A DNA stretch of 64,000 bases from Cytophagales bacterium (GTDB lineage: Bacteria; Bacteroidota; Bacteroidia; Cytophagales; Cyclobacteriaceae): NCBI GenBank assembly GCA_017303795.1, contig JAFLBR010000003.1:1-64000 (forward strand), given 5' to 3'. The notes under the pieces were generated by a model. The model worked only from the letters and a program-made list of their open reading frames with translations. It ran no database searches and was not told the origin of the DNA. Position 1 is the first letter of the stretch. Each line of letters starts with the position of its first letter. Shown in pieces: positions 27,704 to 36,447 of the stretch. The translations under genes were made by a program, and so were the position numbers.

Positions 27704-30064
27704 ATGTTCATCAACTACTTTAAAATTGCTATTCGCAACCTACAGCGCAATGCGATTTATTCCTTCATTAATATTACCGGATTAGCTATTGGCATTACAT
27801 GTAGTGTGCTGATCTTATTGTGGGTTTGGAATGAAACCACATACGACCGCTTTCACCTCAACGCTGACAGACTTGGCCAGGTGTGGGTACATAATGAGTT
27901 TAGCGATAACATTGCCACCTACAATGCTGTTCCTCTTCCCCTTTATGAATTTTTAAAAACGTATGATAGCCGCATTAAAAATGTAGGTATTGCACATTGG
28001 CCATACGAACAATTACTTACTGTTGGAGAGATTAAGCTGGAGCAAACCGGTCAGTTTGTAACGCCTGAATTTCTGGAGATGTTCCGGTTTCCGTTTGTGA
28101 AAGGATCGCCTGCATCCATAAAAGATCCTGCCTCCATAATTCTTACTGAATCGCTAGCCAAAACTTTGTTTGGTAATGCAGACCCCATGAACCAGACTAT
28201 AATTCTAGATAATAATTACAGTTTGCGGGTAGGTGGAATATTGAAAGACTTGCCTCAAAATTCTTCATTTCAATTCCAGTATCTGGTGCCCTGGGCCTTG
28301 TTTGCCGAGCAGGATTGGGTTAAACAAAACAAAGATGAATGGGGTGATCAGTCTTTTCAGGTATTTACCGAGTTGCAGGAAGGTGCCACCTTTGAAGAAG
28401 TAAATGCCAGCATTAAAGACATTATCCGTAATAAAGAGCCTAAAGAAAAAGTTGATCTCTTTATTCACCCACTTAAAGATTGGCACTTACGTTCACAATT
28501 TAAAAACAGGGTTCAAACCGGAGGTATGGATGAATACGTTACCAGCTTTACCTTCATTGCCATTTTTATTCTGATTATTGCCTGCATTAATTTTATGAAT
28601 TTAGCTACAGCGCGCAGCGAACATCGGGCCCGCGAAGTAGGTATTCGCAAATCGATTGGCTCGCGCAGAAGAGAACTAATCTGGCAATTTATTGGCGAAT
28701 CGGTAATGATAACAACAGTTGCCTTTTTGCTGGCAATTGTACTGGTTGAATTATCACTTCCGTTATTTAACAATCTGATCGGCTACAAACTTTATATTCA
28801 ATATACTTCGCCCTATGCCTGGTTGCTGGCCATTGCCTTTATTCTTGTTACGGGTTTTTTTGCGGGCAGTTATCCAGCCCTTTACCTTTCTTCTTTTAAT
28901 CCGGCCCAGGTACTAAAGGGTAAGGTAAGTGCAGGTAGTAATGCTGTAACACCACGTAAATTTCTGGTATCGTTGCAATTCTTTTTTTCAATTTGTTTAA
29001 TAGTGGGCATGGTTGTTATCTACAAACAGATTGAACACGTAAAAGCCCGTGATATCGGGTACGATCGCGAAGGTTTGGTTATGATTACAAGTAATGAAGA
29101 GCTTAACAAAAACTACACGGTAATTCGTGAAAAATTACTTGCCTCAGGCGCGGTAAAATCTGTTACAACTTCCGGAAGCCCCATTACGGCCATATACGGT
29201 AACAACATTCTGGATTGGCCCGGCAAACCGACTGATCGTGAAATACTTTTTTCGCGTGTGGCAATTGGCAATGATTATACTACTACCATGGGAATTGATG
29301 TAGTGGAAGGCCGTGCGTTTTCTGAAGATTTTAAAAGCGATACAGCTGCCATGATGTTGAACCAGGCCGCGCAGGATATTATGGGTCTTGAAAACCCCAT
29401 TGGTTCAACCATTACACTCTGGAGCAGAAAGTGGACTGTCGTTGGCATTATGAACGATGTGTTGATGACTTCACCTTTTCGGAGTGTTCAACCCGGATTT
29501 TTCATTTACTCTCCCGAGGGAGGCGAAACTGTAACCTTACGCCTGGCCAATACAAACGATGTTACCGAATCTATTAAAACTATTGAAACTGTTTTCAAAA
29601 CGTATAATGCTTCTTACCCTTTCGAATACGAGTTTGTAGATCAGGCTTACGAAAAAAAATTCTCCAACATAACCATGATTGGCGTGCTGGCATCGGTATT
29701 TGCATCGTTGGCTATTTTTATAACCTGCCTCGGCTTATTGGGTCTGGCCACCTTTACGGCTGAACAACGTACCAAGGAAATTGGGATCAGAAAAGTATTG
29801 GGTGCTACTAACCTTAGCATCGTTACGCTAATCTCTAAAGATTTTGCCCGGCTGGTAATTCTAGGATTTGCATTTGCTGCGCCCGTAGCCTGGTATGGTT
29901 TAAATTATTGGCTGGAACAACGATATGCTTACCGCATCAGCATTGCCTGGTGGATTATCCCTTTGGCGGGATTGGTTGCTCTTACGCTCACATTATTTAT
30001 TGTGGCTACACAGGCGGTGCGTGCAGCCTCAGCCAATCCATCAGAAAGTTTACGGAGCGAATAA
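27704..30064 (+). CDS. MacB/FtsX-type ABC permease, fourth of four
   Basis: 786 residues. It is close to the first copy: both begin with MF-x-NYFKIAIR and share VGIRKSIGS before the first coupling helix and TFTAEQRTKE / AFTAEQRTKE before the last three helices. It ends NPSESLRSE. The similarity suggests duplication of an original module, with copies 2 and 3 diverging between them or arriving separately. A hairpin overlaps its stop codon (30054-30077). The DUF2807 gene follows 63 bp downstream. Confidence 0.9.
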   Translation: MFINYFKIAIRNLQRNAIYSFINITGLAIGITCSVLILLWVWNETTYDRFHLNADRLGQVWVHNEFSDNIATYNAVPLPLYEFLKTYDSRIKNVGIAHWPYEQLLTVGEIKLEQTGQFVTPEFLEMFRFPFVKGSPASIKDPASIILTESLAKTLFGNADPMNQTIILDNNYSLRVGGILKDLPQNSSFQFQYLVPWALFAEQDWVKQNKDEWGDQSFQVFTELQEGATFEEVNASIKDIIRNKEPKEKVDLFIHPLKDWHLRSQFKNRVQTGGMDEYVTSFTFIAIFILIIACINFMNLATARSEHRAREVGIRKSIGSRRRELIWQFIGESVMITTVAFLLAIVLVELSLPLFNNLIGYKLYIQYTSPYAWLLAIAFILVTGFFAGSYPALYLSSFNPAQVLKGKVSAGSNAVTPRKFLVSLQFFFSICLIVGMVVIYKQIEHVKARDIGYDREGLVMITSNEELNKNYTVIREKLLASGAVKSVTTSGSPITAIYGNNILDWPGKPTDREILFSRVAIGNDYTTTMGIDVVEGRAFSEDFKSDTAAMMLNQAAQDIMGLENPIGSTITLWSRKWTVVGIMNDVLMTSPFRSVQPGFFIYSPEGGETVTLRLANTNDVTESIKTIETVFKTYNASYPFEYEFVDQAYEKKFSNITMIGVLASVFASLAIFITCLGLLGLATFTAEQRTKEIGIRKVLGATNLSIVTLISKDFARLVILGFAFAAPVAWYGLNYWLEQRYAYRISIAWWIIPLAGLVALTLTLFIVATQAVRAASANPSESLRSE

Positions 30065-30077
30065 AATTATTCGCTCC
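30054..30077 (+). terminator. Hairpin overlapping the stop of the fourth permease
   Basis: GGAGCGAAT (30054-30062), loop AAAATT, ATTCGCTCC (30069-30077): a perfect 9-bp stem that includes the last codons and part of the stop. No T-tract follows, so it may protect the 3' end or attenuate rather than terminate fully. Confidence 0.4.
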
Positions 30078-30127
30078 CTTAGGGGTAAAGCCTTTTGCGA
30101 TTGTCATAGTACCAAAATCGCCACACT

Positions 30128-30874
30128 ATGAAAAAAACAGCGTTATGGATTGCCGCTCTGGTTTTTGTTTCCGGAGTTGCCACCGCCCAACAGCAGGAAT
30201 TTGAGAAGCAACTGAAATACTTCAACAAGATTACGATATCGCCTAAAATTCATTTGGTGTTAACTCAGGGCGAAGAGGAATCCATTAAACTCACGTATTC
30301 AAATATTGATGCTGCCCAGATTAACGTGGTGGTAGATGGCGATAAGCTTAAGGTGTACTTAGACGATGCGCGAATTGTAGATAAACGGGAACGCTGTGAT
30401 GAATATGGTAAACACAGCATCTACCACGATGCTCAGGTTACCGCGCATGTTACGTTTCGCGATTTGCGACTGTTGGAAATCCGAGGCGATCAGGATGTAA
30501 CGGTTAACCAGGTGTTGGGTGCCGATCATTTTCTTTTGCGGGTTTATGGCAGTGCCGATATTACAATCGATTCGTTGCAGGCAAAATCTTTAAAGGTTGT
30601 TGCCTATGGCGAGAACCGAATCAAAATAAAAGCTGGCAAAGCTGGTAGCCAACGCTACGTGCTTTATGGTGAAAACAAAGTTGACAATCGTAATCTGGAT
30701 GGTTACACCATAAGCAGTAACATTTATGGCGAGGGCCGGTTAAATGTAAATGCATCTGATGAAGTTCGTATAAACGCCATTGGTGAGCCCGAGATAAACA
30801 TAACCGGTACTTCATTCATCAACAAAGGTTTGGTTATCGGGCGGCCAGCCATCCACAAGGAAAACAGTAATTAA
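30128..30874 (+). CDS. DUF2807 (head GIN domain) secreted protein
   Basis: 248 residues. A signal peptide (1-20, ending ATA) is followed by a repetitive beta-strand chain. The start of the mature part, FNKITISPKIHLVLTQGEEE, matches the DUF2807 pattern in which a strand is followed by V-x-L-x-Q-G. The fold is a right-handed beta-helix-like auto-transporter adhesin domain. Exported to periplasm or surface; no enzymatic residues. It follows the permease array and may share its transcript. Its stop overlaps the convergent YjbR gene by 4 bp. Confidence 0.82.
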   Translation: MKKTALWIAALVFVSGVATAQQQEFEKQLKYFNKITISPKIHLVLTQGEEESIKLTYSNIDAAQINVVVDGDKLKVYLDDARIVDKRERCDEYGKHSIYHDAQVTAHVTFRDLRLLEIRGDQDVTVNQVLGADHFLLRVYGSADITIDSLQAKSLKVVAYGENRIKIKAGKAGSQRYVLYGENKVDNRNLDGYTISSNIYGEGRLNVNASDEVRINAIGEPEINITGTSFINKGLVIGRPAIHKENSN

Positions 30875-31188
30875 ACTTTGCGCTTGCCCGCCACAGTATT
30901 GTACGCGGTGTACAACGCATCCTTACACAAATTTTTATTTACACTTTTTAATTCGATGAACGTCCACCCCTGCTTGCCCCATTTGTTGGGCGCAGGGTAA
31001 ATGGCAGTGCTTATGCAAAATACCGATTGATCGGTTTCGCTAAGCTTGATGCAGGCTCTTGACAGCGTATTATCCAACGTTGCAAAAATCTTCTTCTTTA
31101 TCCGGAAAGAATTCTTCTCGAAGTGTGGTACTTCCACAACATCTGGTAAAGCAAGAGCCGCTTTGGTAAACTGAGTGAGCGTAACCAT
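30871..31188 (-). CDS. MmcQ/YjbR-family (DUF419) protein
   Basis: 105 residues. The sequence follows the YjbR plan: an N-terminal helix with ALALPDVVEVPHFEKNSFRI, a central beta-hairpin starting KKIFATLD, and a C-terminal WTFIELKSVNKNLCKDAL. The family has a double-wing DNA-binding fold (CyaY-like) but its physiological role is not settled. Monocistronic. It converges on the DUF2807 gene, and a perfect GGGAATATTCCC palindrome lies 31 bp upstream of its start. Confidence 0.85.
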   Translation of the reverse strand: MVTLTQFTKAALALPDVVEVPHFEKNSFRIKKKIFATLDNTLSRACIKLSETDQSVFCISTAIYPAPNKWGKQGWTFIELKSVNKNLCKDALYTAYNTVAGKRKV

Positions 31189-31218
31189 TCCGTGTATGAA
31201 CTAAGTTATCCCAAATTG

Positions 31219-31230
31219 GGGAATATTCCC
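31219..31230. promoter_or_regulatory. 12-bp perfect palindrome, possible operator
   Basis: GGGAATATTCCC is self-complementary and lies in the divergent region between the YjbR gene and the T9SS cargo gene, 31 bp from the YjbR start. A dimeric repressor site is possible. No matching second copy was noticed. Confidence 0.25.
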
Positions 31231-31362
31231 TTCATTCAAGATTATAGGAACCAGAATCTTACACAAAAAGTACCTAGATAGACTACCTTCAAAAACCCAT
31301 AAAATCACCTAAAAAAAGGCCCACTATTTTGTGGATGGCGTTTTCTATTAAATTTTAAGGTC

Positions 31363-31370
31363 TATTTTTG
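31363..31370 (+). promoter_or_regulatory. Candidate -7 box for the T9SS cargo gene
   Basis: TATTTTTG matches TAnnTTTG exactly and sits 56 nt upstream of the ATG at 31426, giving a plausible leader of about 50 nt. No TTG is found at the normal -33 distance. Confidence 0.4.
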
Positions 31371-31425
31371 TGCGCTTTTCTACCCAAGGCTCAATTATTG
31401 ATGTTTACCGGGCAAAACTTTTTGT

Positions 31426-32781
31426 ATGTACTCTCCCAAGACTTTTCTGAAATCTGTCGCATTCATTTTTTTAGCTTCGCTTTCAGCCCATTCGGTTTTA
31501 GCACAGAATTATACCACGCTGGCCTCAGGCGCGTGGACAACCCCCGCTAACTGGAACAATACCTCTGGTTGGGGTAGTAGTACACCTTCTACAGCCAGCG
31601 GCCACAGTTCTGGAACTGCCACCGTTAATCATAACATGGTGGTAACGGGTAACTATGCACTAGCAAGTGCTACACTTTTAATCAATGCGGGCCGCTCGGT
31701 TACCGTTACCGGTGATTTTTCAGTTGGTGGTGGCGGTGCTGTAAACGTTTATGGTACACTTGAAATTAATGGTAACGTTACATTAAGTTCAAACTTGAAT
31801 ATCTTTCCCGGTGGTCAGGTTATTGTTCATGGAAGTTTAACAGTTAACAGTTCAAACTATTTAACAGTAGGAACGAATGTGGCTCCTCCGCCCTATGCCG
31901 ATCTTATCGTGTATCAAAACATTGTATCTAACTCCAGTGGTGATATAACCGTAAATCGTAATGGTCGTGTGGCCGTGTTCGGGAATGTTACGGCTACTGG
32001 TGGTGGCACTTTATTTACGGTGAATAACGGAGGCCAGGTATATATACATGGTAACATTAACTTTAGTGGTGGCGGTAGCCAGATTGTGAACAATAACGCC
32101 ACAAGCCCTTACGGGTTGTATGTAAATGGAACAGTAACCAACTCAGGCGGTGGTAGTACATCTACTACCAACCAGGGCAACCAGGCTACTATGCAAAGTA
32201 CCAACCCTACTTTCGGCAGCTGGGTACAAAACATTCCCGGAAGCCCCATGCCTGTTGAACTTCTTTACTTCAGTGGTAAACTGGAGAATGAATCTGTTCT
32301 ATTAACATGGGCCACTGCATCAGAACTAAACTTCCACAAGTTTATAATTGAACATTCTATTAATGGTCAATCATTCCAGCCGGTAGGTGAAGTTTCCGGT
32401 TCAGGTTTCGATACGTATGAAAAGAATACCTATTCGTTTACTGCTGCTGCTCCGGCTTCGCGCAATTACTACCGGTTAAAATCAATAGATAAGGATGGCT
32501 CGTTTGAATATTCACAAACCATTCGGGTTGAACGTGAAACTGAACTTACCGTTGAGGTTTACCCGAACCCTGCGGTTGATCACGTTACCATTCGCATCAA
32601 CTTTGAGCCAACCCTGCAAGACCGTGTGCAGGTTCTTGATCCTAGCGGAAATGTGGTGTTTGCTATGATTATGGATTCGTTGCAAATCAATATTCCGTTT
32701 GCACAAAACCTAAAACCTGGCGTGTACCTGGTTAAATATCAGGGAAGTGTAGATAAAATTACCCGACTTCTGGTTCAATAA
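31426..32781 (+). CDS. T9SS-secreted beta-repeat surface protein with type A sorting tail
   Basis: 451 residues. A signal peptide (1-26) is followed by a Gly/Asn/Thr/Ser-rich beta-helix-like region (about 27-275) made of short repeats around the pattern V-N-x-G-G-x-V. A beta-sandwich stretch follows (PVELLYFSGKLENESVLLTW, about 283-365), of the kind that often precedes the sorting domain. The type IX C-terminal domain lies at about 375-451 (VEVYPNPAVDHVTIRI, LKPGVYLVKY, ITRLLVQ). It is exported by the Por/Gld secretion system, which fits the gld genes in this window. Probable adhesin or matrix protein. Confidence 0.85.
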   Translation: MYSPKTFLKSVAFIFLASLSAHSVLAQNYTTLASGAWTTPANWNNTSGWGSSTPSTASGHSSGTATVNHNMVVTGNYALASATLLINAGRSVTVTGDFSVGGGGAVNVYGTLEINGNVTLSSNLNIFPGGQVIVHGSLTVNSSNYLTVGTNVAPPPYADLIVYQNIVSNSSGDITVNRNGRVAVFGNVTATGGGTLFTVNNGGQVYIHGNINFSGGGSQIVNNNATSPYGLYVNGTVTNSGGGSTSTTNQGNQATMQSTNPTFGSWVQNIPGSPMPVELLYFSGKLENESVLLTWATASELNFHKFIIEHSINGQSFQPVGEVSGSGFDTYEKNTYSFTAAAPASRNYYRLKSIDKDGSFEYSQTIRVERETELTVEVYPNPAVDHVTIRINFEPTLQDRVQVLDPSGNVVFAMIMDSLQINIPFAQNLKPGVYLVKYQGSVDKITRLLVQ

Positions 32782-32828
32782 GTTTAAGCAATCTCTAACC
32801 AACTAAGTTAAAGGTTTGGTTAACTTTG

Positions 32829-33638
32829 ATGATGCCTGAAGTGCATCATCAAGCCGGACATTCACTCTATTATCGTAAAACAGGAAGTGGCGATACCGTT
32901 GTGTTGTGGTTTCATGGTTTTGGTCAGAACCATCAGGCCTTCGATAAAATTACAGAACCCCATTCACAGGAGTTTACTCATTATTCATTCGATCTGTTTT
33001 TTCATGGGAATAGTGTGTGGGTTGGTGATGGTGCAATAGAGAAACAGGATTGGAAAGAACTGATTCAACTCTTTCTGGATCAAACCGGCCTCAAAAATTT
33101 TAGCATTGCCAGTTTTAGTATCGGTTGCCGATTTGCCGTTGCGCTGGCAGAACAATTTCCTGATCGCATTCAGAATCTGATTATGCTGGCACCCGATGGT
33201 ATCCAATTCAGATTCTGGTATTCGTTTGCTACTTATCCATATCTCTGCCGAAAATTGTTTCAACGCATTGTAACAAAGCCCGCCTTTTGGAACCGCTTAC
33301 TTTCTTTTTTAGAAGTAACCCGACTGATTGATAGAAAACTGCTTCGCTTTGCCCAACGGCAAATGGACACGCAGCAGAAACGTAATCAGGTGTACCAGTC
33401 CTGGGTTAATTTTCGCCACCTGAAATGTAACAAGGCTGGATTAATACTATTGGCAGAGGTTCATAAAATATCCATTACCCTTATTGCTGGCACCCGCGAT
33501 AAAGTAGTACCCGCCCGGCTTATACAAAAACTAAAAAATCAAAAACCTGTACTTGATTACCATTCGCTTAATGCCAGCCACAACGAATTGATTGGCATGA
33601 GCGGTGAACATCTTTACAAACTTTTGCAAAAGCAATAA
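32829..33638 (+). CDS. Alpha/beta-hydrolase fold protein
   Basis: 269 residues from the ATG at 32829 (a second ATG follows at 32832). VLWFHGFGQNHQAF forms the oxyanion loop. The nucleophile elbow is ASFSIGC near residue 95 (S-x-S-x-G). A candidate Asp lies in AGTRDKVVPA and a candidate His in NASHNELIG near residue 256. No signal peptide, so cytoplasmic. Substrate unknown. A TAnnTTTG match (TAACTTTG) overlaps the first codons, so the true start may lie slightly later. Confidence 0.82.
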   Translation: MMPEVHHQAGHSLYYRKTGSGDTVVLWFHGFGQNHQAFDKITEPHSQEFTHYSFDLFFHGNSVWVGDGAIEKQDWKELIQLFLDQTGLKNFSIASFSIGCRFAVALAEQFPDRIQNLIMLAPDGIQFRFWYSFATYPYLCRKLFQRIVTKPAFWNRLLSFLEVTRLIDRKLLRFAQRQMDTQQKRNQVYQSWVNFRHLKCNKAGLILLAEVHKISITLIAGTRDKVVPARLIQKLKNQKPVLDYHSLNASHNELIGMSGEHLYKLLQKQ

Positions 33639-33672
33639 ATTATTTACATTCGGGTAATAAAACTTTACTACT

Positions 33673-33771
33673 ATGTCAAAAGGAATGGACAAAAAGAAGG
33701 AAGACAAAAAGAAACCTCTTAAAACGCTTAAAGAAAAGCGTGCTGAAAAAAGAGCCAAGAAAGGAAACTAA
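33673..33771 (+). CDS. Lysine-rich miniprotein (32 aa)
   Basis: A 33-codon frame from ATG at 33673 to TAA at 33769-33771. It encodes MSKGMDKKKEDKKKPLKTLK followed by EKRAEKRAKKGN, with 15 Lys and no hydrophobic core. It has its own strong terminator just downstream (33785-33811). A dedicated terminator and regular codons argue that it is real. Very basic small proteins of this type may bind RNA, DNA or ribosomes, but that is inference. Confidence 0.65.
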   Translation: MSKGMDKKKEDKKKPLKTLKEKRAEKRAKKGN

Positions 33772-33784
33772 TCAAGGCTTAAGT

Positions 33785-33811
33785 AAAGCGCCAACCATTG
33801 GCGCTTTTTTT
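33785..33811 (+). terminator. Rho-independent terminator after the miniprotein gene
   Basis: AGCGCCAA, loop CCA, TTGGCGCT, followed by T7 (33805-33811). It is a perfect 8-bp GC-rich stem, extended by A-T pairs, 14 bp after the stop codon. Confidence 0.85.
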
Positions 33812-33830
33812 ATCACTCATAATTTGCTCT

Positions 33831-34601
33831 ATGAAAATAACCCTAATTACGCTTCTTCTTGCTTTTACATTTCCTGTACTGGCTCAGGATTCTCTCTATC
33901 AAAAAAAAATCTTCAATGCTTCCAACGGACTTGCACTACCCTACCGGATACTATTGCCTGAGGATTACAACCCGCAAAAAAAATATCCTTTGGTTTTGTT
34001 TCTGCATGGTGCGGGCGAACGCGGTAACGACAATGAGAAACAACTGGTACACGGTGCCAAACTTTTTCTTACCGATGCCAATCGTAAAAACTTTCCGGCT
34101 ATAGTGGTGGCACCGCAATGCCCAACCGATAATTACTGGGGCAGTGTTACCGTAGATCGTAACACTAGTCCGTTTACACTTTCGTTCGATTACTCCAGAG
34201 CTGAAACAACTGCATTGAATGCAGCCATTGAACTTGTTAAAAAACTAATTACCGAGGAAAGTGTGGACAAGAAACGAGTTTACATCACCGGCCTTTCCAT
34301 GGGTGGGATGGGTACGTTTGAAGCTGTATTCCGGTACCCTAAACTTTTTGCTGGTGCCGCGCCCATTTGTGGTGGTGGCGATGCTGCCCGCTATACTAAA
34401 CAAGCCGCAAAAATTCCTTTCTGGATTTTTCATGGCGATCAGGATGCTGTTGTAAGCGTAAAAGAATCGCATGCTATGGCAGCGAAATTAAAATCGCTTA
34501 AAGCCATTGTGAAGTACACCGAATATGGCGGTGTAAATCACAACAGTTGGGATAATGCTTTTGCCGAACCTGATTTTATGAAGTGGTTATTTGCGAATTA
34601 G
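33831..34601 (+). CDS. Secreted alpha/beta hydrolase (dienelactone hydrolase / esterase type)
   Basis: 256 residues from the ATG at 33831, which gives a clean signal peptide (MKITLITLLLAFTFPVLAQ). The open frame extends further upstream into the terminator, so that start is rejected. Catalytic triad candidates: Ser in TGLSMGGMGTFEA, Asp in FHGDQDAVVSV, His in GGVNHNSWDNAF. The opening YRILLPEDYNPQKKYPLVLF and LHGAGERGNDN are typical of secreted feruloyl/PHB-depolymerase-like esterases. Periplasmic or extracellular. Possible role in carbohydrate-ester cleavage. Confidence 0.85.
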   Translation: MKITLITLLLAFTFPVLAQDSLYQKKIFNASNGLALPYRILLPEDYNPQKKYPLVLFLHGAGERGNDNEKQLVHGAKLFLTDANRKNFPAIVVAPQCPTDNYWGSVTVDRNTSPFTLSFDYSRAETTALNAAIELVKKLITEESVDKKRVYITGLSMGGMGTFEAVFRYPKLFAGAAPICGGGDAARYTKQAAKIPFWIFHGDQDAVVSVKESHAMAAKLKSLKAIVKYTEYGGVNHNSWDNAFAEPDFMKWLFAN

Positions 34602-34641
34602 ACACAAGCACCTCGACAGAGCTTTATAATCACAGAGAAAC

Positions 34642-35814
34642 TCAAGCAGCCTTCACCGTAAAGAAAAAAGCAGCGCCTTTACCGGTTTCGCTGGTAGCCC
34701 ACAACTTACCACCTCCGCGCTCGGCAAACTCTTTACAAAGTTGTAATCCAAAGCCCGAGCCTTTTTCGCCATTGGTGCCATTGGTACTGCCGCGTGTATT
34801 CCACTCAAATAAGCTTGCTAATTTTTTGGGAGGAATTCCTGTACCGGTATCGCGAACACAAATCTCAATAAAGTCTTGCTTTCTTTCTGCCGAAATTGTG
34901 ATCGTGCCCTCGTTAGTAAACTTGTTCGCGTTCATCATCAGGTTTCGTAAAATAGCCTTAACCAGATTTTCATTAATCCAACCAACAAGCGTTTCTGATA
35001 CCTGATTGAGAACCACATTACTTTTTTTATCAAACTGCGGTTGACTATCGAAGATTACCTGTTCGGTTAAAGCATGCACTGAACCTTCCGCAAAAATCAA
35101 CTCGGTTTGCGAAAACTGGGTGGTCGCCCAATCTAATAAGTTGGTGAGTAGTCCGCTTGCTGCTGTAAATCCCCGTCTTACATCAGGCAGTAACTTTAGA
35201 AATTCCTCTTGCGACAAGCCGTATTTATCAACCAACTCCAGCAATCCGAAAAGCGAACTTAAGGGACTGCGTAAATCGTGACTGATAACTGAAATGAGTT
35301 TGCTGTTAGCATCGTTCAATCGCTCAAGCTCGGTAACTTTTTTATGCAATTCCATTTGCTTTACCACTTGCCTGGCCAGTACGGCTAAATAATATTTTTG
35401 TGTTTCGGTTAATACGCGGGGCTTGGTATCTAACACACACAACGAACCCAACCTGAAACCTTCAGGATTAATCAGAGGCATACCGGCATAGAACCGAATA
35501 TCAGGATTGCCCGTTACTAATGGATTGCTCTCAAAACGTTCATCTTTAGTTGCATCAGGTACAATCATCATCGCATCATCCAGAATGGTGTGTGCACAAA
35601 ATGCTTCTTCGCGTGGACCAACCGTTTGCTCAAGTCCCACCTTTGCCTTTAACCATTGTCTGGTGGTGTCTATTAATGTAATGGCCGACATGGGCATTTC
35701 GCAAATGCGCGAAGCCATTTCTGCAAGCTCATCGAAATCTTTTTCGGGTGGCGTTCCCGCCAGACCATAGCTCTCAAGCGCCTTTAATCGTTCTTGTTCG
35801 TTTGCGGGTACCAT
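34642..35814 (-). CDS. GAF-domain sensor histidine kinase
   Basis: 390 residues from the ATG at 35814 (MVPANEQERLKALESYGLAG). An N-terminal GAF domain (about 20-155) is followed by HisKA with the phospho-accepting His in SVISHDLRSPLSSL (about 185) and HATPase_c with N-box LRNLMMNANKFTN, G1 DTGTGIPP and G2 GSGFGLQL. There is no transmembrane segment, so it is a cytoplasmic kinase sensing a small ligand or redox state. No response regulator is adjacent, making it an orphan kinase in this window. It is 2 bp from the following upstream gene. Confidence 0.9.
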   Translation of the reverse strand: MVPANEQERLKALESYGLAGTPPEKDFDELAEMASRICEMPMSAITLIDTTRQWLKAKVGLEQTVGPREEAFCAHTILDDAMMIVPDATKDERFESNPLVTGNPDIRFYAGMPLINPEGFRLGSLCVLDTKPRVLTETQKYYLAVLARQVVKQMELHKKVTELERLNDANSKLISVISHDLRSPLSSLFGLLELVDKYGLSQEEFLKLLPDVRRGFTAASGLLTNLLDWATTQFSQTELIFAEGSVHALTEQVIFDSQPQFDKKSNVVLNQVSETLVGWINENLVKAILRNLMMNANKFTNEGTITISAERKQDFIEICVRDTGTGIPPKKLASLFEWNTRGSTNGTNGEKGSGFGLQLCKEFAERGGGKLWATSETGKGAAFFFTVKAA

Positions 35815-35816
35815 GC

Positions 35817-36332
35817 TCAAAATGAATTCTGTTTTTCTTGCACAGTTTGGATAGAGTTTATCCAATCGGTTGGATTATCTACAACAAACCGATGCGATTG
35901 ATCAACCACTTGTAGCAGCAATCCATTTTTTAAAAATCCTAAAGTTTTGGTTGCTGAAGCATTACGGATACTGGCCAGATCGTAACTCTCCTGATGATTT
36001 TGGATATTATACTTGTGTGATTTAAAAATCAATCGCTTGTTTGTTAAAACCAACTTGCCCCCCACACCTTCTTTCCCTTTAAAATGATTTGCCCCTGCTT
36101 CCATCACAACTTCTTCGCTAGCATCGGTCTCAATTTGAACGTTTTTTATCATGCGGTTTACAAAATACTCCATCGATAAGCTGAATAAAAAACCAGCGAT
36201 AGCTCCACCTATAACTGTGGATACAACCAATCTGGTGCTGATTCCATCCATCAGCAAAGCATTGTATATAATCATAAACAATGTCCACGGTACAGCAAAG
36301 AGTACAGCAGTTAACCAGGTTTTTCTTGTCAT
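35817..36332 (-). CDS. Membrane protein with GRAM-like domain
   Basis: 171 residues from the ATG at 36332 (MTRKTWLTAVLFAVPW); longer starts are possible but add an atypical leader. Two N-terminal helices (about 5-25 and 37-58) are followed by a cytoplasmic PH/GRAM-like domain (about 70-160) with GVGGKLVLTNKRLIFKSH, the usual GRAM core. Such domains bind lipid or mediate membrane targeting. It lies 2 bp upstream of the histidine kinase on the same strand and is very likely co-transcribed with it, so it may be the kinase's membrane partner (inference). Confidence 0.75.
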   Translation of the reverse strand: MTRKTWLTAVLFAVPWTLFMIIYNALLMDGISTRLVVSTVIGGAIAGFLFSLSMEYFVNRMIKNVQIETDASEEVVMEAGANHFKGKEGVGGKLVLTNKRLIFKSHKYNIQNHQESYDLASIRNASATKTLGFLKNGLLLQVVDQSHRFVVDNPTDWINSIQTVQEKQNSF

Positions 36333-36447
36333 AATAAAAGCATTTAAAAAATTGAAGGTACAGGATTGAGGCAATTCTGCAAAGCATAAAAATACGAGCG
36401 GTATGGATTTTTCCATACCGCCTGTTTATATAATTGGCTCTGTTGAA

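Noticed and set aside
33798-33830. Upstream start of the secreted esterase
   Set aside because: It would place the first codons inside the preceding terminator and destroy the signal peptide. The ATG at 33831 is better.
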